Shown in pieces: positions 28,538 through 38,961 of a stretch of DNA of 64,000 bases. Numbering within the stretch: the first letter of the stretch is position 1; every line of letters starts with the position of its first letter. Made by a program: the position numbers and the translations under genes. Source of the stretch: Jiella pelagia (GTDB lineage: Bacteria > Pseudomonadota > Alphaproteobacteria > Rhizobiales > Rhizobiaceae); NCBI RefSeq assembly GCF_026898155.1, contig NZ_CP114029.1, positions 3,452,001-3,516,000 on the forward strand. The letters run 5' to 3'. The notes below the pieces were generated by a model. The model saw only the letters and a list, made by a program, of their open reading frames with translations. It did no database searches and was not told where the DNA came from.

Positions 28538-30056
28538 ATGAGCGATTTCGAGACCCACCTCGCCAAGGCCGAGCAGTATCTCGCAAGGTTTAAGAGCGGC
28601 ATCGTCAAGAACCAGATCGGCGGCGAGGCCGTGGAGGCGGTGGACGGCGACAGTTTCGAATCGATTTCCCCGGTCGATCTGAAGCCGCTCGCAAAGGTGG
28701 CGCGCGGCAAGGCGGCGGATATCGATCGCGCCGCTAAGGCGGCGAAGGCGGCCTTTCCGGCCTGGGCCGCGATCTCGGGCGATGAACGCAAGAAGATCCT
28801 CCACAAGGTGGCCGACGCCATCGTCGCGCGGGCCGAGGAGATCGCCCTCGTCGAATGCATGGACACCGGTCAGGCCTATCGCTTCATGTCGAAGGCGGCG
28901 CTGCGGGGCGCGGAGAACTTTCGCTTCTTCGCCGACCGCGCGCCTGCCGCCCGCGACGGCGCGGCGCTTCGAAAGAGCGGCCAGCTGAACGTGACGAGCC
29001 GCTCGCCGATCGGCCCCGTCGGCGTCATCACGCCGTGGAACACGCCCTTCATGCTGTCGACCTGGAAGATCGCCCCGGCGCTCGCCGCCGGCTGCACGAT
29101 CGTCCACAAGCCGGCGGAATTCTCGCCGCTGACGGCGCGGCTTCTCGTCGAGATCGCCGAGGAGGCGGGGCTGCCCAAGGGCGTCTGGAACCTCGTCAAC
29201 GGCTTCGGCGAGGATGCCGGCAAGGCATTGACCGAGCATCCCGACATCAAGGCGATCGGTTTCGTCGGCGAAAGCCGCACCGGTTCGATGATCATGCGCC
29301 AGGGCGCCGAGACGCTGAAGCGGGTGCATTTCGAGACTCGGCGGCAAGAACCCGGTGGTCGTCTTCGCCGATGCCGATCTGGAGCGCGCGGCCGACGCCG
29401 CCGTCTTCATGATCTATTCCCTGAACGGCGAACGCTGCACCTCGTCGTCGCGGCTTCTGGTCGAGGCCTCGATCTACGAGGAGTTCACGAAGAAGGTCGC
29501 CGACAAGGCCAAAGCCATCAAGGTCGGCCACCCGTTGGACCCCGAGACCGTCGTCGGTCCGCTGATCCACCCCGAGCACGAGAAAAAGGTTCTGTCCTAC
29601 TTCGACGTGGCGCGGGAAGAGGGGGCGACGATCGCCGCCGGGGGTGAGAAGGTCGAAGGACCGGGCGGCGGCTGCTACGTCGCGCCGACGCTCTTCACCG
29701 GCGTCGCCAACGACATGCGCGTCGCCCAGGAGGAGATCTTCGGGCCGGTGCTCTCGGCCATTCCCTTCTCCGGCGAAGACGAGGCGCTGCAGATCGCCAA
29801 TGACGTCGATTATGGCCTGACGGGCTATGTCTGGACCGCCGACATCACCCGCGCCCTGCGTTTTACCGACGCCCTCGAGGCCGGGATGATCTGGGTGAAT
29901 TCGGAGAACGTCCGCCATCTGCCGACGCCTTTCGGCGGGGTGAAGAGCTCCGGCATCGGACGCGATGGCGGGGACTGGTCCTTCGACTTCTACATGGAAA
30001 CCAAGAACGTCGCCTTCGCCACCGAGGCCCATCGCATCCCCAAACTCGGCGGCTGA
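28538..30056 (+). CDS. hpaE: 5-carboxymethyl-2-hydroxymuconate semialdehyde dehydrogenase (frame interrupted)
   Basis: NAD-dependent aldehyde dehydrogenase oxidising the ring-cleavage semialdehyde. Seen: GVITPWNTPFML, the glycine-rich GFVGESRTGS, catalytic Cys in LNGERCTSSSR and the late EIFGPVLSAIPF. The frame breaks at GAGACTC (29333-29339); ignoring the A restores the universal ALDH motif VHFELGGKNPVVVF and about 505 residues. Ribosome site GAGGAAAA before ATG 28538. It lies between hpaF and hpaD. Confidence 0.9.
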
Positions 30057-30067
30057 CCGCCTTTCAT

Positions 30068-30079
30068 CAAACATGTTCA
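30068..30079. promoter_or_regulatory. Candidate HpaR operator upstream of hpaD
   Basis: AACATGTT at 30070-30077 in the context CAAACATGTTCA, 11 bases after the hpaE stop and about 65 bases before hpaD. It is the third copy of the core found before the Liv binding-protein gene and hpaF. Confidence 0.35.
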
Positions 30080-30141
30080 TCGCAGCGGACCAAAGCGGCG
30101 CCCAGCAGCGCGGCACGGTTCGACCCCAGGGAGGAACCACG

Positions 30142-31132
30142 ATGCCCATTCCCAAGCCGCAACTCTATCCCCCCTTCAACATCGTTCGCCTGAGCCATGT
30201 TGAATTCCTCGTCAGCGATCTGGCGAAATCGCGGGCCTTCTATGTCGATACGCTCGGCCTTCAGGTCACCGACGAGACGGGCGATGTGATCTATCTGCGG
30301 GCGCTCGAGGAGCGCGGCCATCACTGCATCGTCCTGCGCAAGGCGGTGGACGGCAATGCCGGCGAGGCGAGGCATCTCGGCTTCAAGGTCTATGACGAGG
30401 AGGATCTCGGCAGGGCCGAGAGCTTCTTCAAGAGCCGCGAACTGCCGGTCGAATGGGTCGAGCGCCCCTATCAGGGCAAGACCTTCCAGACCCGCGATCC
30501 CCATGGCGTGCCGCTGGAATTCTACTGCAAGATGGACCGGCTTCCGCCCATCCATCAGAGATACGAGGCTCTATCACGGCGTCCGGCCGCTCAGGATCGA
30601 TCACTTCAACTGCTTCTCGCCGAATGTCGACGAGTCCGTCGCCTTCTACAACGAGATCGGCTTCCGGGTGACGGAGTACACCGAGGACGAGGAGACCGGG
30701 AAGCTCTGGGCGGCCTGGGCCCATCGCAAGGGCGGCGTCCACGACATCGCCTTCACCAACGGCCGCGGCCCGCGCCTGCATCACACCGCCTTCTGGGTGC
30801 CGACGCCGCTCGCCATCATCGATCTTCTCGATCTGATGTCGACGACGGGTTGGCTGAAGAACATCGAGCGCGGACCCGGCCGGCACGGCATCTCCAACGC
30901 CTTTTTCCTCTACATCCGCGATCCCGACGGCCACCGCATCGAGATCTACTGCTCGGACTATCAGACCGTGGATCCCGATCTGGAGCCGATCAAGTGGGAT
31001 CTGAAGGACCCACAGCGCCAGACCCTCTGGGGCGCACCCGCCCCGCGCTCCTGGTTCGAGGAAGGCTCCGTCTTCGTCGGGGCCGAGATGAAGGCCTCCC
31101 AGCTTGCCGCGCAGCCGATCATCGCGCCCTGA
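30142..31132 (+). CDS. hpaD: 3,4-dihydroxyphenylacetate 2,3-dioxygenase, VOC type (frame interrupted)
   Basis: Extradiol ring-cleaving dioxygenase of the vicinal-oxygen-chelate fold, like the Brevibacterium/Arthrobacter enzymes and unlike the LigB-type HpaD of E. coli. Two VOC modules: residues about 15-130 and 150-270. Metal ligands are visible in the second: His in [10 protein letters not shown], His in RLHHTAFWV and Glu in [10 protein letters not shown]. The frame breaks at GAGGCTC (30565-30571); ignoring one G gives [14 protein letters not shown] and about 329 residues. GGAGG lies before ATG 30142. Confidence 0.9.
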
Positions 31133-31148
31133 AGACGGAGACGCTTCC

Positions 31149-32610
31149 ATGAACCTGAAAGACCCGTCGCTTCTGCGCCCCGCCGTCCCGGTGGCGGGGC
31201 AGTGGATCGAGGCCCGCGGCAGCGAGGCGCACGACGTCACGAATCCGGCGACGGGCGAAGTCGTCGGCCGGGTGCCCTCGCTCGGTGCTGCTGAAACCCG
31301 TGAAGCGATCGAGGCGGCGCGCAAGGCGCAAGCCGTGTGGGCGAAGCGCACGGCGAAGGATCGCGCCGGCGTGCTCAAGCGCTGGTACGCCCTTTTGATG
31401 GAGAACCAGGACGATCTCGGCACGATCCTGACCCTGGAACAGGGCAAGCCGCTCGCCGAGGCCAGGGGCGAGATCGCCTACGGCGCCAGCTTCATCGAAT
31501 GGTTCGCCGAGGAAGCCCGCCGCGTCTATGGCGACATCATTCCCGGCCACCAGCCCGACAAGCGCATTCTTGTGATGAAACAGCCGGTCGGCGTCGTGGT
31601 GGCGATCACGCCGTGGAACTTCCCGAACGCGATGATCACCCGCAAGGCGGCGCCGGCCTTCGCGGCCGGTTGCGGCTTCGTGCTCAAACCCGCGTTGCAG
31701 ACGCCGTTCTCGGCGATTGCGCTGGCGATTCTCGCCGAACGCGCCGGCCTGCCGCTGGAATTGTTCTCCATCGTGACCGGACCGTCCCGGCCGATCGGCG
31801 CGGAGATGACTGCGAACCCCACCGTGCGCAAGCTGACCTTCACCGGCTCCACCGAGGTCGGTGCGGCGCTGATGAGCCAGAGCGCCCCGACGGTGAAGAA
31901 GCTGTCGCTGGAACTCGGCGGCAATGCGCCATTCATCGTCTTCGACGATGCCGACGTCGACGCGGCGGTGGAGGGCGCGATCATCGCCAAGTTCCGCAAC
32001 AACGGTCAGACCTGCGTCTGTGCCAACCGCATCTATGTGCAGGATGGCATTCACGACGCCTTTGCCGCAAAGCTCGCTGAGGTGGTTTCGAAGCTGAAGG
32101 TCGGGAACGGAACTGGAGGAGGGGGTCGTCCTCGGGCCGCTGATCGACGCCGCAGCCGTCGAAAAGGTCGAGCAGCACATCGCCGACGCCACCGGGAAAG
32201 GCGCCAAGGTCACGCTCGGTGGCTCCCGCCACGCCCTCGGCGGCACCTTCTTCGAGCCGACCGTTCTTACCGAAGTCACCGCCGAAATGGCGGTGGCGCG
32301 CGAAGAGACCTTCGGCCCGCTCGCGCCGATCTTTCGCTTTTCCGACGAGGCGGATGTAATCGCCAAGGCCAACGACACCGAGTTCGGTCTCGCCTCGTAT
32401 TTCTACGCCAACGATCTGTCGCGCGTTTTCCGCGTCGCCGAGGCGCTGGAATACGGCATGGTCGGCGTCAATACCGGCCTCATCTCGACGGCCGAGGCGC
32501 CGTTCGGCGGCATCAAGGCCTCGGGGCTCGGGCGCGAGGGCTCGCGCTACGGCATCGAGGACTTCCTGGAAACCAAATATGTCTGCCTCGGCGGCATCAC
32601 CGACGCCTGA
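31149..32610 (+). CDS. Succinate-semialdehyde dehydrogenase-type ALDH (frame interrupted)
   Basis: Aldehyde dehydrogenase of the GabD group. Seen: [36 protein letters not shown], catalytic Cys in [12 protein letters not shown], and [11 protein letters not shown]. HpaI releases pyruvate plus succinate semialdehyde, so this enzyme would finish the pathway to succinate. The frame breaks near 32108-32114: reading GGACTGG instead of GGAACTGG gives [16 protein letters not shown] and about 486 residues. This indel is not at a GAGCTC sequence. It is 16 bases after hpaD and 14 before hpaG. Confidence 0.86.
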
Positions 32611-32624
32611 ACAGGACTTCGAAC

Positions 32625-33506
32625 ATGACAGCACGTCTTTTGAGTTTCATCGCGAATGGCAAGCGCGGATATGGCCTCGCCAAGGACGGTGGGATCGTCG
32701 ATCTGTCGGCCCGTCACGGCGGCGAGTGGCGCGATTTGCGCGCCGCCGTCGAGGCCGGCGTGATCGACCGGCTGATCGAGATCGGCGAGGGGCTATCGCC
32801 GGATATGGCGGAAAGCGACATCACCTTCGACATTCCGGTGCCGAGCGCCGAGAAGATCATCTGCGTCGGGGTGAACTTTCCCGACCGCAACGCCGAGTAC
32901 AAGGACGGCCAGGAGGCTCCGCCCAACCCTTCGCTGTTTCCGCGTTTCGCTCGCTCCTTCGTCGGCCACAACGTGCCGCTGACCCGGCCGAAGGCGTCGG
33001 AACAGCTCGACTACGAGGGCGAGATCGTCATCGTCATCGGCAAGGGCGGGCGCCACATCGCCGAGCGCGACGCGCTGTCCCATGTCGTCGGCCTCAGCCT
33101 GTGCGATGAAGGCACGCTACGAGACTGGGTGCGGCACGCCAAGTTCAACGTCACGCAAGGCAAGAATTTCGACGGCAGCGGCTCGATCGGCCCCTGGTTC
33201 GTGCCCTTCACCGACGATGAGCAGATCGCCGACATCGAGTTGACGGCCAAGGTCAACGGCGAGTTGCGCCAGAGCGATCGCACGTCCCGGATGATATTCT
33301 CCTTCAGAAAGATCATCCACTACATCTCCACCTTCACCACGCTCGTTCCCGGCGACATGATCGTCACCGGTACGCCGACGGGGGCGGGGGCACGGCTCGA
33401 TCCGCCGGTCTGGCTGAAGCCGGGCGACACGGTCGAAGTTTCCGCGACCGGGCTTGGAACGCTCGTCAACGGCGTCGTCGATGAAGGCGCGGGAGAGGCC
33501 TCATGA
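32625..33506 (+). CDS. hpaG: HpaG-type isomerase/decarboxylase, fumarylacetoacetate hydrolase family
   Basis: 293-residue FAH-fold enzyme expected to decarboxylate 5-oxopent-3-ene-1,2,5-tricarboxylate (and isomerise the product) in homoprotocatechuate breakdown. Typical motifs: [15 protein letters not shown], the metal-binding [18 protein letters not shown], and [15 protein letters not shown] single 293-residue unit, unlike the duplicated E. coli HpaG, so it may act as a homodimer of single domains. It overlaps hpaH by four bases. Confidence 0.85.
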   Translation: MTARLLSFIANGKRGYGLAKDGGIVDLSARHGGEWRDLRAAVEAGVIDRLIEIGEGLSPDMAESDITFDIPVPSAEKIICVGVNFPDRNAEYKDGQEAPPNPSLFPRFARSFVGHNVPLTRPKASEQLDYEGEIVIVIGKGGRHIAERDALSHVVGLSLCDEGTLRDWVRHAKFNVTQGKNFDGSGSIGPWFVPFTDDEQIADIELTAKVNGELRQSDRTSRMIFSFRKIIHYISTFTTLVPGDMIVTGTPTGAGARLDPPVWLKPGDTVEVSATGLGTLVNGVVDEGAGEAS

Positions 33507-34309
33507 GCATCGCGGACGCAGATCTGGAGCGCATGGCCGAGGACCTGTTCCGGGCCGAGCGCGACCGCACCCAGATCCCGCTTCTCAGCCAGCGCTTTCC
33601 CGAGGCCGGGTTGAAAGAGGCTTACCGGGTGCAGGGTGCCCTTGTGAAACGCAAGGAGGCCGCCGGCCTCACGCGCAAGGGCTGGAAGATCGGCCTCACA
33701 TCGAAGGCCATGCAGTCAGCACTGAACATCACGACGCCGGATTCCGGCGTTCTCTTCGACGACATGTTCTTTTCCGATGGCAGCCGCATCCCGGCGGACC
33801 GCTTCATCCAGCCGCGCGTCGAGGCCGAGATCGCCTTCGTGATGAAGGCGCCGCTCGAAGGGCCGGGGGTGACGCTGTTCGACGTCCTCAACGCCACGGA
33901 CTACATCGTGCCGGCACTGGAGATCCTCGACACCCGCATCGTGCGCTCCGACTCCGAGACCGGCAAGGCCCGGACGATCTTCGACACGATCTCCGACAAC
34001 GCCGCCAATGCCGGCATCGCCATGGGCGGCCGCCCCGTGCGCCCGCTCGATGCCGACATGCGATGGATCGGAGCGATCGTCTCGCGCAACGGCGAGGTCG
34101 AGGAGACCGGGCTCGGGGCCGGCGTCCTCAATCATCCCGGCACCGGCATCGTCTGGCTGGCCAATCGACTGGCCGAATACGGCTCGAAGATCGCGGCCGG
34201 CGAGGTCGTCCTGTCGGGCTCCTTCATCCGGCCGATCGAGGCGCGGCACGGCGACACGATCAGTGCCGATTTCGGCCCCTATGGCTCGGTGAGCCTTTAT
34301 TTCGAGTGA
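33503..34309 (+). CDS. hpaH: 2-oxo-hepta-3-ene-1,7-dioate hydratase
   Basis: 268-residue hydratase/4-oxalocrotonate decarboxylase superfamily protein. It adds water to the 2-oxo-ene-dioate before aldol cleavage. Seen: [34 protein letters not shown] (metal Glu residues) and LEILDTRIV. It overlaps hpaG by four bases and ends nine bases before hpaI. Confidence 0.92.
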   Translation: MSIADADLERMAEDLFRAERDRTQIPLLSQRFPEAGLKEAYRVQGALVKRKEAAGLTRKGWKIGLTSKAMQSALNITTPDSGVLFDDMFFSDGSRIPADRFIQPRVEAEIAFVMKAPLEGPGVTLFDVLNATDYIVPALEILDTRIVRSDSETGKARTIFDTISDNAANAGIAMGGRPVRPLDADMRWIGAIVSRNGEVEETGLGAGVLNHPGTGIVWLANRLAEYGSKIAAGEVVLSGSFIRPIEARHGDTISADFGPYGSVSLYFE

Positions 34310-34318
34310 GGTGCAGCA

Positions 34319-35119
34319 ATGCCAGCTCCGACCAACGTCTTCAAGCAGCGGCTGAAGGGCGGCAGTGCCCAGATCGGCCTCTGGGTGGCGCTCGCCAACC
34401 CCTATTCGGCCGAGGTCGTGAGTGGGCTGGGGTTCGACTGGCTGCTCATCGACGGCGAGCATGCGCCGAACGACCTGCCGCTGCTCTTGTCGCAGCTTCA
34501 GGCGATGGCGAGATCGCCGTCCCATCCGGTGGTGCGGCTGCCGATCGGGGAGGCGTGGCTGATCAAGCAGGTGCTCGACATCGGCGCCCAGACGCTGCTG
34601 ATCCCGATGGTGGAAAGCGCCGAGCAGGCTCGTGAACTGGTGCGAGCGACCCGCTATCCGCCCCATGGGGTGCGCGGCGTCGGCGCGGCGCTTGCCCGGG
34701 CATCGGGGTTCAACCAGATCCCCGACTATCTGACGACAGCGAACGAGGAGATCTGCCTGCTCGTCCAGATCGAGACGATGAAAGGGTTGGCCGCGATCGA
34801 GGACATCGCCGCGATCGAGGGCGTCGACGGGCTGTTCGTCGGCCCTTCCGACCTCGCCGCCGACATGGGCCATCTGGGCAACCCCGGCCACCCTGACGTC
34901 CGCGCGGCCGTGGACGACGGGCTGAACCGGATCAAGGCCAGCGGCAAGGCCTCGGGCACGCTGGCCACGACGCCCGATCTCGCCGACGCGGTTCTGGCGC
35001 TCGGCACCGATTTTGTCGCCGTGGGCACGGACGTCTCGCTGCTGATGCGTGGCGGCGCGGAGCTTTTGCGGCGATTCAAGCCGGAAGGTGGAGAGACCGG
35101 CAAGGGCAGCGGCTACTGA
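34319..35119 (+). CDS. hpaI: 2,4-dihydroxyhept-2-ene-1,7-dioate (4-hydroxy-2-oxoheptanedioate) aldolase
   Basis: 266-residue class II metal-dependent aldolase of the HpcH/HpaI family. Catalytic and metal residues are visible: His in IDGEHAPND, Arg in VRLPIGE, Glu in VQIETMKG and Asp in [11 protein letters not shown]. It cleaves the seven-carbon intermediate to pyruvate and succinate semialdehyde, the last ring-derived step. It is the final gene of the hpa block. Confidence 0.93.
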   Translation: MPAPTNVFKQRLKGGSAQIGLWVALANPYSAEVVSGLGFDWLLIDGEHAPNDLPLLLSQLQAMARSPSHPVVRLPIGEAWLIKQVLDIGAQTLLIPMVESAEQARELVRATRYPPHGVRGVGAALARASGFNQIPDYLTTANEEICLLVQIETMKGLAAIEDIAAIEGVDGLFVGPSDLAADMGHLGNPGHPDVRAAVDDGLNRIKASGKASGTLATTPDLADAVLALGTDFVAVGTDVSLLMRGGAELLRRFKPEGGETGKGSGY

Positions 35120-35303
35120 GGCAGAGGAGAAAGCCGCTTCGCTGCCTCGGGATGTCTCGCGCGAAGGCTACTGCGGTGGTGCGCCAAGGTTCTGGACGAG
35201 GTGGCCTGCTTTCTCCGGGGGAAAGGCTCGTCTCCACCGCCATCGCAATTGGAACGGCCCGCCTTGGGCACCGGGTTTCTCTTGCCCATGTCGCTTCGCA
35301 TAC
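35120..35303. other. Intergenic region downstream of hpaI
   Basis: Together with the repeats that follow, this is part of a 487-base gene-free gap to the convergent maeB gene. A weak hairpin (CTTTC...GAAAG around 35210-35230) could end hpa transcription; no clear T-run is seen. Confidence 0.35.
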
Positions 35304-35344
35304 TAGAGCGGGATGAGATGAGCTTCGCTCATCATCTCGCTCTA
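35304..35344. repeat. Inverted repeat, first half of a composite palindromic element
   Basis: Near-perfect inverted repeat with arms TAGAGCGGGATGAGATGAGC and GCTCATCATCTCGCTCTA around a 3-base loop. It directly precedes a second palindrome at 35358-35402, together forming an element of about 100 bases in the gap after hpaI. Confidence 0.7.
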
Positions 35345-35357
35345 TCTTCCTGTCTGC

Positions 35358-35402
35358 GCATGATCTTTTCCGAAAACCGGTTCCCACTTTTCGGGATCAT
35401 GC
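35358..35402. repeat. Rhizobial-type intergenic palindrome
   Basis: Outer arms GCATGATC and GATCATGC, inner arms CCGAAAA and TTTTCGG, around an ACCGGTTCCCA-type centre. I recognise this as a short palindromic repeat widely scattered in intergenic DNA of Rhizobiales genomes. Its copy number here cannot be judged from one window. Confidence 0.75.
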
Positions 35403-35606
35403 TCTATTCGCCGAAGGTGGCCTGTTTCAGCCCCCTCGGGTTGGAGAACGCGCGTCGCCGAATGAGGCCGTGCCGCGTCTCGGGTCGGACGACACATGGG
35501 GTCGCCGTCCGCCGGTCGAGCCTTTAGCCAAGAGTCAGTGATTTTGCCCTCTGCTCCCGCAAGGCAGCTGTTCCGCCGGAAGAGGGGTGAGGAGCCGCAT
35601 CTTCCT
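35403..35606. other. Intergenic region before maeB 3' end
   Basis: About 200 bases between the repeat element and the end of maeB (minus strand). I see no gene and no convincing terminator. Confidence 0.35.
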
Positions 35607-37913
35607 TTACCCCTCCAGCCCGATCGCCTGGGCCACCGCGATGGCTGCCATGTTGACCACCCCGCGCGAAGTTACCGAGGGCGTCAGGACGTGCGCCGGC
35701 GAGGCGGCGCCGAGGAGGATCGGGCCGACATGCAGGGCATCGGTCATCTGCTTGACCACGTTGAGGGTGATGTTGGCGGCGTCCAGCGTCGGGAAGATCA
35801 GGAGATTGGCTTCGCCGGTCAGCGTCGAATCCGGCATGTTGCGCTTGCGGATGGCTTCCGACAGCGCGCTGTCGCCGTGCATCTCACCGTCGATCTCGAG
35901 ATCGGGCATCGCCGCCTTCACCAGCTTCAGCGCCTTGCGCAGCTTGAGCGTGTCTTCGGTGTCGTCGGTGCCGAAATTGGAGTGGGAGACGAAGGCCGCC
36001 TTCGGGTCGATGCCGAAGCGGCGCAGTTCGGCGGCGGCAAGCTTCGTCATCTCGGCGAGTTCCTCGGCGTTCGGATCGCGCTGAACATAGGTGTCGAGGA
36101 AGAACTTCGTCGCCCCTTGCGTGATCAGCAGGCTCATTGCCGCGAGCTTCTTCACGTCCCGCCGCATGCCGATGACCTGGGAAATGTCGCGCACGTGATG
36201 GGGAAGCCGCCCTTCCAGCCCGCAGATCAGGCTGTCGGCCTCGCCCCGCGAAACGGCCACCGCGCCGATCACCGTGGTGTTGGTGCGCACCACCGTGCGG
36301 GCGGTGTCCGGGCTGACGCCCTTGCGTCCGACCCGTTGGAAATAGTGGTCGACATAGTCGCGGTAGCGCGGGTCGTCCTCCGGGTTGATCACCTCGAAGT
36401 CGGTGCCGGGGCGGATCTTCAGGCCATAGCGTTCGAGCCGGGTCTCGAGGACGGACGGCCGGCCGATCAGGATCGGCACGCAGACCTCGTCCTCCATCAG
36501 TACCTGCGCGGCCCGCAGCACCCGCTCGTCCTCGCCGTCGGCGAAGATCACCCGCTTGCCGGCCTTGCGAGCGATCTGGAAGATCGGCTTCATGATCATG
36601 CCGGAGCGGAAGACGAAGCGGTTCAGCTTCTCGACATAGGCCTGCATGTCCTCGATCGGCCGCGAGGCGACGCCGTCCTTTTCGGCGGCTCTCGCGACGG
36701 CCGGCGCGATCTTCAGGATCAGCCGCGGATCGAAGGGTGAGGGGATCAGATAGTCCGGCCCGAAGACCGGCGTTTCCGACCCGTAGGCTTTCGCCGCAAC
36801 TTCGGAGACTTCCTCGCGGGCGAGTTCGGCGATGGCGTCGGTCGCCGCCTGCTTCATGCCTTCGGTGATACCGGTCGCGCCGCAATCGAGCGCGCCGCGG
36901 AAGATGAAAGGAAAGCACAGGACGTTGTTGACCTGGTTGGGAAAATCCGAGCGGCCGGTGCAGATCATCGCGTCGGGCCGAACCTCTCTGGCGAGGTCCG
37001 GCATGATCTCCGGCACCGGATTGGCCAGCGCCAGGATCAGCGGCCTGTCGGCCATCTTCTTCAGATATTCGGGCTTCAGGACCCCCGCGGCCGAAAGGCC
37101 GAGGAAGATGTCGGCGCCGTCCAGCGCCTCCTCAAGCGTCCGCATCTGGGTGTCGCGGGCATAGACGTCCTTCCAGCGGTCCATGGCGACGGTGCGGCCC
37201 ATGTAGACGAGGCCGTCCTTGTCGGTGACGAGGATGTTCTCGAGCTTGGCGCCAAGCGAGACCAGAAGATTGAGGCAGGCGAGCGCCGCCGCGCCCGCTC
37301 CCGATGCCACGATCTTCACCTCTTCGAGCTTCTTGCCCCCGAGGCGGAGCGCATTGCGGACTGCGGCCGCGGCGATGATCGCCGTGCCGTGCTGGTCGTC
37401 GTGGAAGACCGGTATCGCCATCTCCTCGCGCAGCCGCGCCTCGATCTCGAAGCACTCCGGCGACTTGATGTCTTCCAGGTTGATGCCGCCGAAGGTCGGC
37501 TCCAGCGCCGCGACCACCTTGCAGAAGTGGTCGATCTCATAGGCGTCGACCTCGATGTCGAAGACGTCGATGTCGGCGAATTTCTTGAACAGGACGGCCT
37601 TGCCTTCCATCACCGGCTTGGAAGCCAGCGGGCCGATATTGCCAAGGCCAAGGACGGCGGTGCCGTTGGAGATCACCGCGACGAGATTGGCGCGGCTGGT
37701 ATAGTCCGCCGCAAGCGACGGATCCCGGGCGATTTCGAGGCAGGGCGCGGCGACGCCGGGGGAATAGGCGAGCGCCAGATCGCGCTGGTTGCCGAGCGGC
37801 TTGGTGGCCTGAATGGCGAGCTTGCCGGGCGTCGGATAGCGATGGAAGAACAGCGCCTGTTCGTCGAGATCGCTCTTCTTGGCGCCGCCTTCCGGGGGTT
37901 GATTGGTGCTCAT
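35607..37913 (-). CDS. maeB: NADP-dependent malic enzyme with C-terminal phosphotransacetylase domain (MaeB)
   Basis: 768 residues, intact. The N-terminal malic enzyme part (residues 1-430) has the Tyr in [17 protein letters not shown], Asp/Glu metal residues in [16 protein letters not shown] and a Rossmann fold [16 protein letters not shown]. The C-terminal part (about 440-768) is phosphotransacetylase-like ([29 protein letters not shown]) and in MaeB proteins is regulatory rather than catalytic. It converts malate to pyruvate plus NADPH and CO2, useful when cells grow on pathways that feed succinate, such as hpa. Confidence 0.95.
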   Translation of the reverse strand: MSTNQPPEGGAKKSDLDEQALFFHRYPTPGKLAIQATKPLGNQRDLALAYSPGVAAPCLEIARDPSLAADYTSRANLVAVISNGTAVLGLGNIGPLASKPVMEGKAVLFKKFADIDVFDIEVDAYEIDHFCKVVAALEPTFGGINLEDIKSPECFEIEARLREEMAIPVFHDDQHGTAIIAAAAVRNALRLGGKKLEEVKIVASGAGAAALACLNLLVSLGAKLENILVTDKDGLVYMGRTVAMDRWKDVYARDTQMRTLEEALDGADIFLGLSAAGVLKPEYLKKMADRPLILALANPVPEIMPDLAREVRPDAMICTGRSDFPNQVNNVLCFPFIFRGALDCGATGITEGMKQAATDAIAELAREEVSEVAAKAYGSETPVFGPDYLIPSPFDPRLILKIAPAVARAAEKDGVASRPIEDMQAYVEKLNRFVFRSGMIMKPIFQIARKAGKRVIFADGEDERVLRAAQVLMEDEVCVPILIGRPSVLETRLERYGLKIRPGTDFEVINPEDDPRYRDYVDHYFQRVGRKGVSPDTARTVVRTNTTVIGAVAVSRGEADSLICGLEGRLPHHVRDISQVIGMRRDVKKLAAMSLLITQGATKFFLDTYVQRDPNAEELAEMTKLAAAELRRFGIDPKAAFVSHSNFGTDDTEDTLKLRKALKLVKAAMPDLEIDGEMHGDSALSEAIRKRNMPDSTLTGEANLLIFPTLDAANITLNVVKQMTDALHVGPILLGAASPAHVLTPSVTSRGVVNMAAIAVAQAIGLEG

Positions 37914-38102
37914 CTCAGCCTCGATGGTCTGTCGCGCGATGGGCCCGCGCCGATCAATTCCGCCCTCTTACCCCCACCTTCGACCGTCCGGCAAACCGCA
38001 ATTTGCCCGCGACGTCGACCGAATCATCACGGTTCCCGCCCCGCCGCGTCACACGCCTGCAATGCGAATCGCCCATTGCTGACCAAACGGAGACGCGGAC
38101 AA
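37914..38102. other. Divergent promoter region between maeB and the phosphoesterase gene
   Basis: 190 bases that must hold promoters for both directions. No clear -35/-10 pair or operator was recognised. Confidence 0.35.
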
Positions 38103-38123
38103 ATGTTGCGCGAGGCGGCAATC

Positions 38124-38961
38124 ATGACGGACGAAGCAGCAACGCGGCATTTCCGGACGTTGTTCATTTCCGACATTCACCTCGGCGCCAAGTCGGCCCA
38201 GGCTGAAATGCTGGTCGATTTCCTGCGCTTCCACGATGCCGAGAAGATCTATCTCGTCGGCGACATCGTTGATGGCTGGCGGCTGAAACGATCCTGGAAC
38301 TGGCCGCAGAGCCACAACGACGTCGTCCAGAAGCTGCTGCGCAAAGCCCGCAAGGGCGCGACCGTGATCTACATCCCCGGCAATCACGACGAATTCCTGC
38401 GCGATTTCACCGGCAGACATTTCGGCGGCGTCGAGGTGAAGCTCAACGACGTCCACGTCACCGCCGACGGCCGGCGGTTTCTGGTCATGCATGGCGACGA
38501 GTTCGACGTCGTGGTGCGCAATGCGCGGATCATCGCCTATCTCGGCGACTGGGCCTACGACGCGGCGATCGCCATCAATCTCGTCTTCAACAAGATCCGC
38601 CGACGGCTCGGTTTCCCCTACTGGTCGTTCTCGTCCTGGGCGAAGCTGAAGGTGAAGAACGCCGTCAACTTCATCGGCGCTTTCGAAGGCGCGCTCGCCG
38701 AGGAAGCCAACCGAATGGGCTGCGACGGCGTCATCTGCGGCCATATCCACCACGCCCAACTGGCCGACTATGCGGACATCAGCTATATCAACACGGGCGA
38801 CTGGGTCGAAAGCTGCACCGCAGTCGCCGAGCGCCACGACGGTTCCTTCGAGGCTCATCCGCTGGAGCGACGTCGTCAGGGCGCGCGCCCGGCCGATGGT
38901 GGTCCAGCCGCGCATCCTGTCGGAGCAGCAGCCGGTGGTGCGCCCGACGGAGGCAGCTTGA
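38124..38961 (+). CDS. Metallophosphoesterase, UDP-2,3-diacylglucosamine diphosphatase-like (frame interrupted)
   Basis: Calcineurin-like phosphoesterase with all five motif blocks: FISDIHLG, LVGDIVDGW, IPGNHDEFLRD, VMHGDEFD and ICGHIHHA. LpxH-type enzymes of this fold hydrolyse UDP-2,3-diacylglucosamine in lipid A synthesis; rhizobial proteins of this type are often labelled that way. The frame breaks at GAGGCTC (38850-38856); ignoring one G gives GSFELIRWSDVVRARARP and about 278 residues. ATG 38103 is an alternative start. The glycosyltransferase gene begins at the stop codon, suggesting a shared envelope lipid or glycan pathway. Confidence 0.8.

Noticed and set aside
20127..35119. P450 system as part of the hpa pathway
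   Set aside because: Only proximity supports it; it is divergent and has its own LysR-type regulator, and no ring hydroxylation step here needs a P450.
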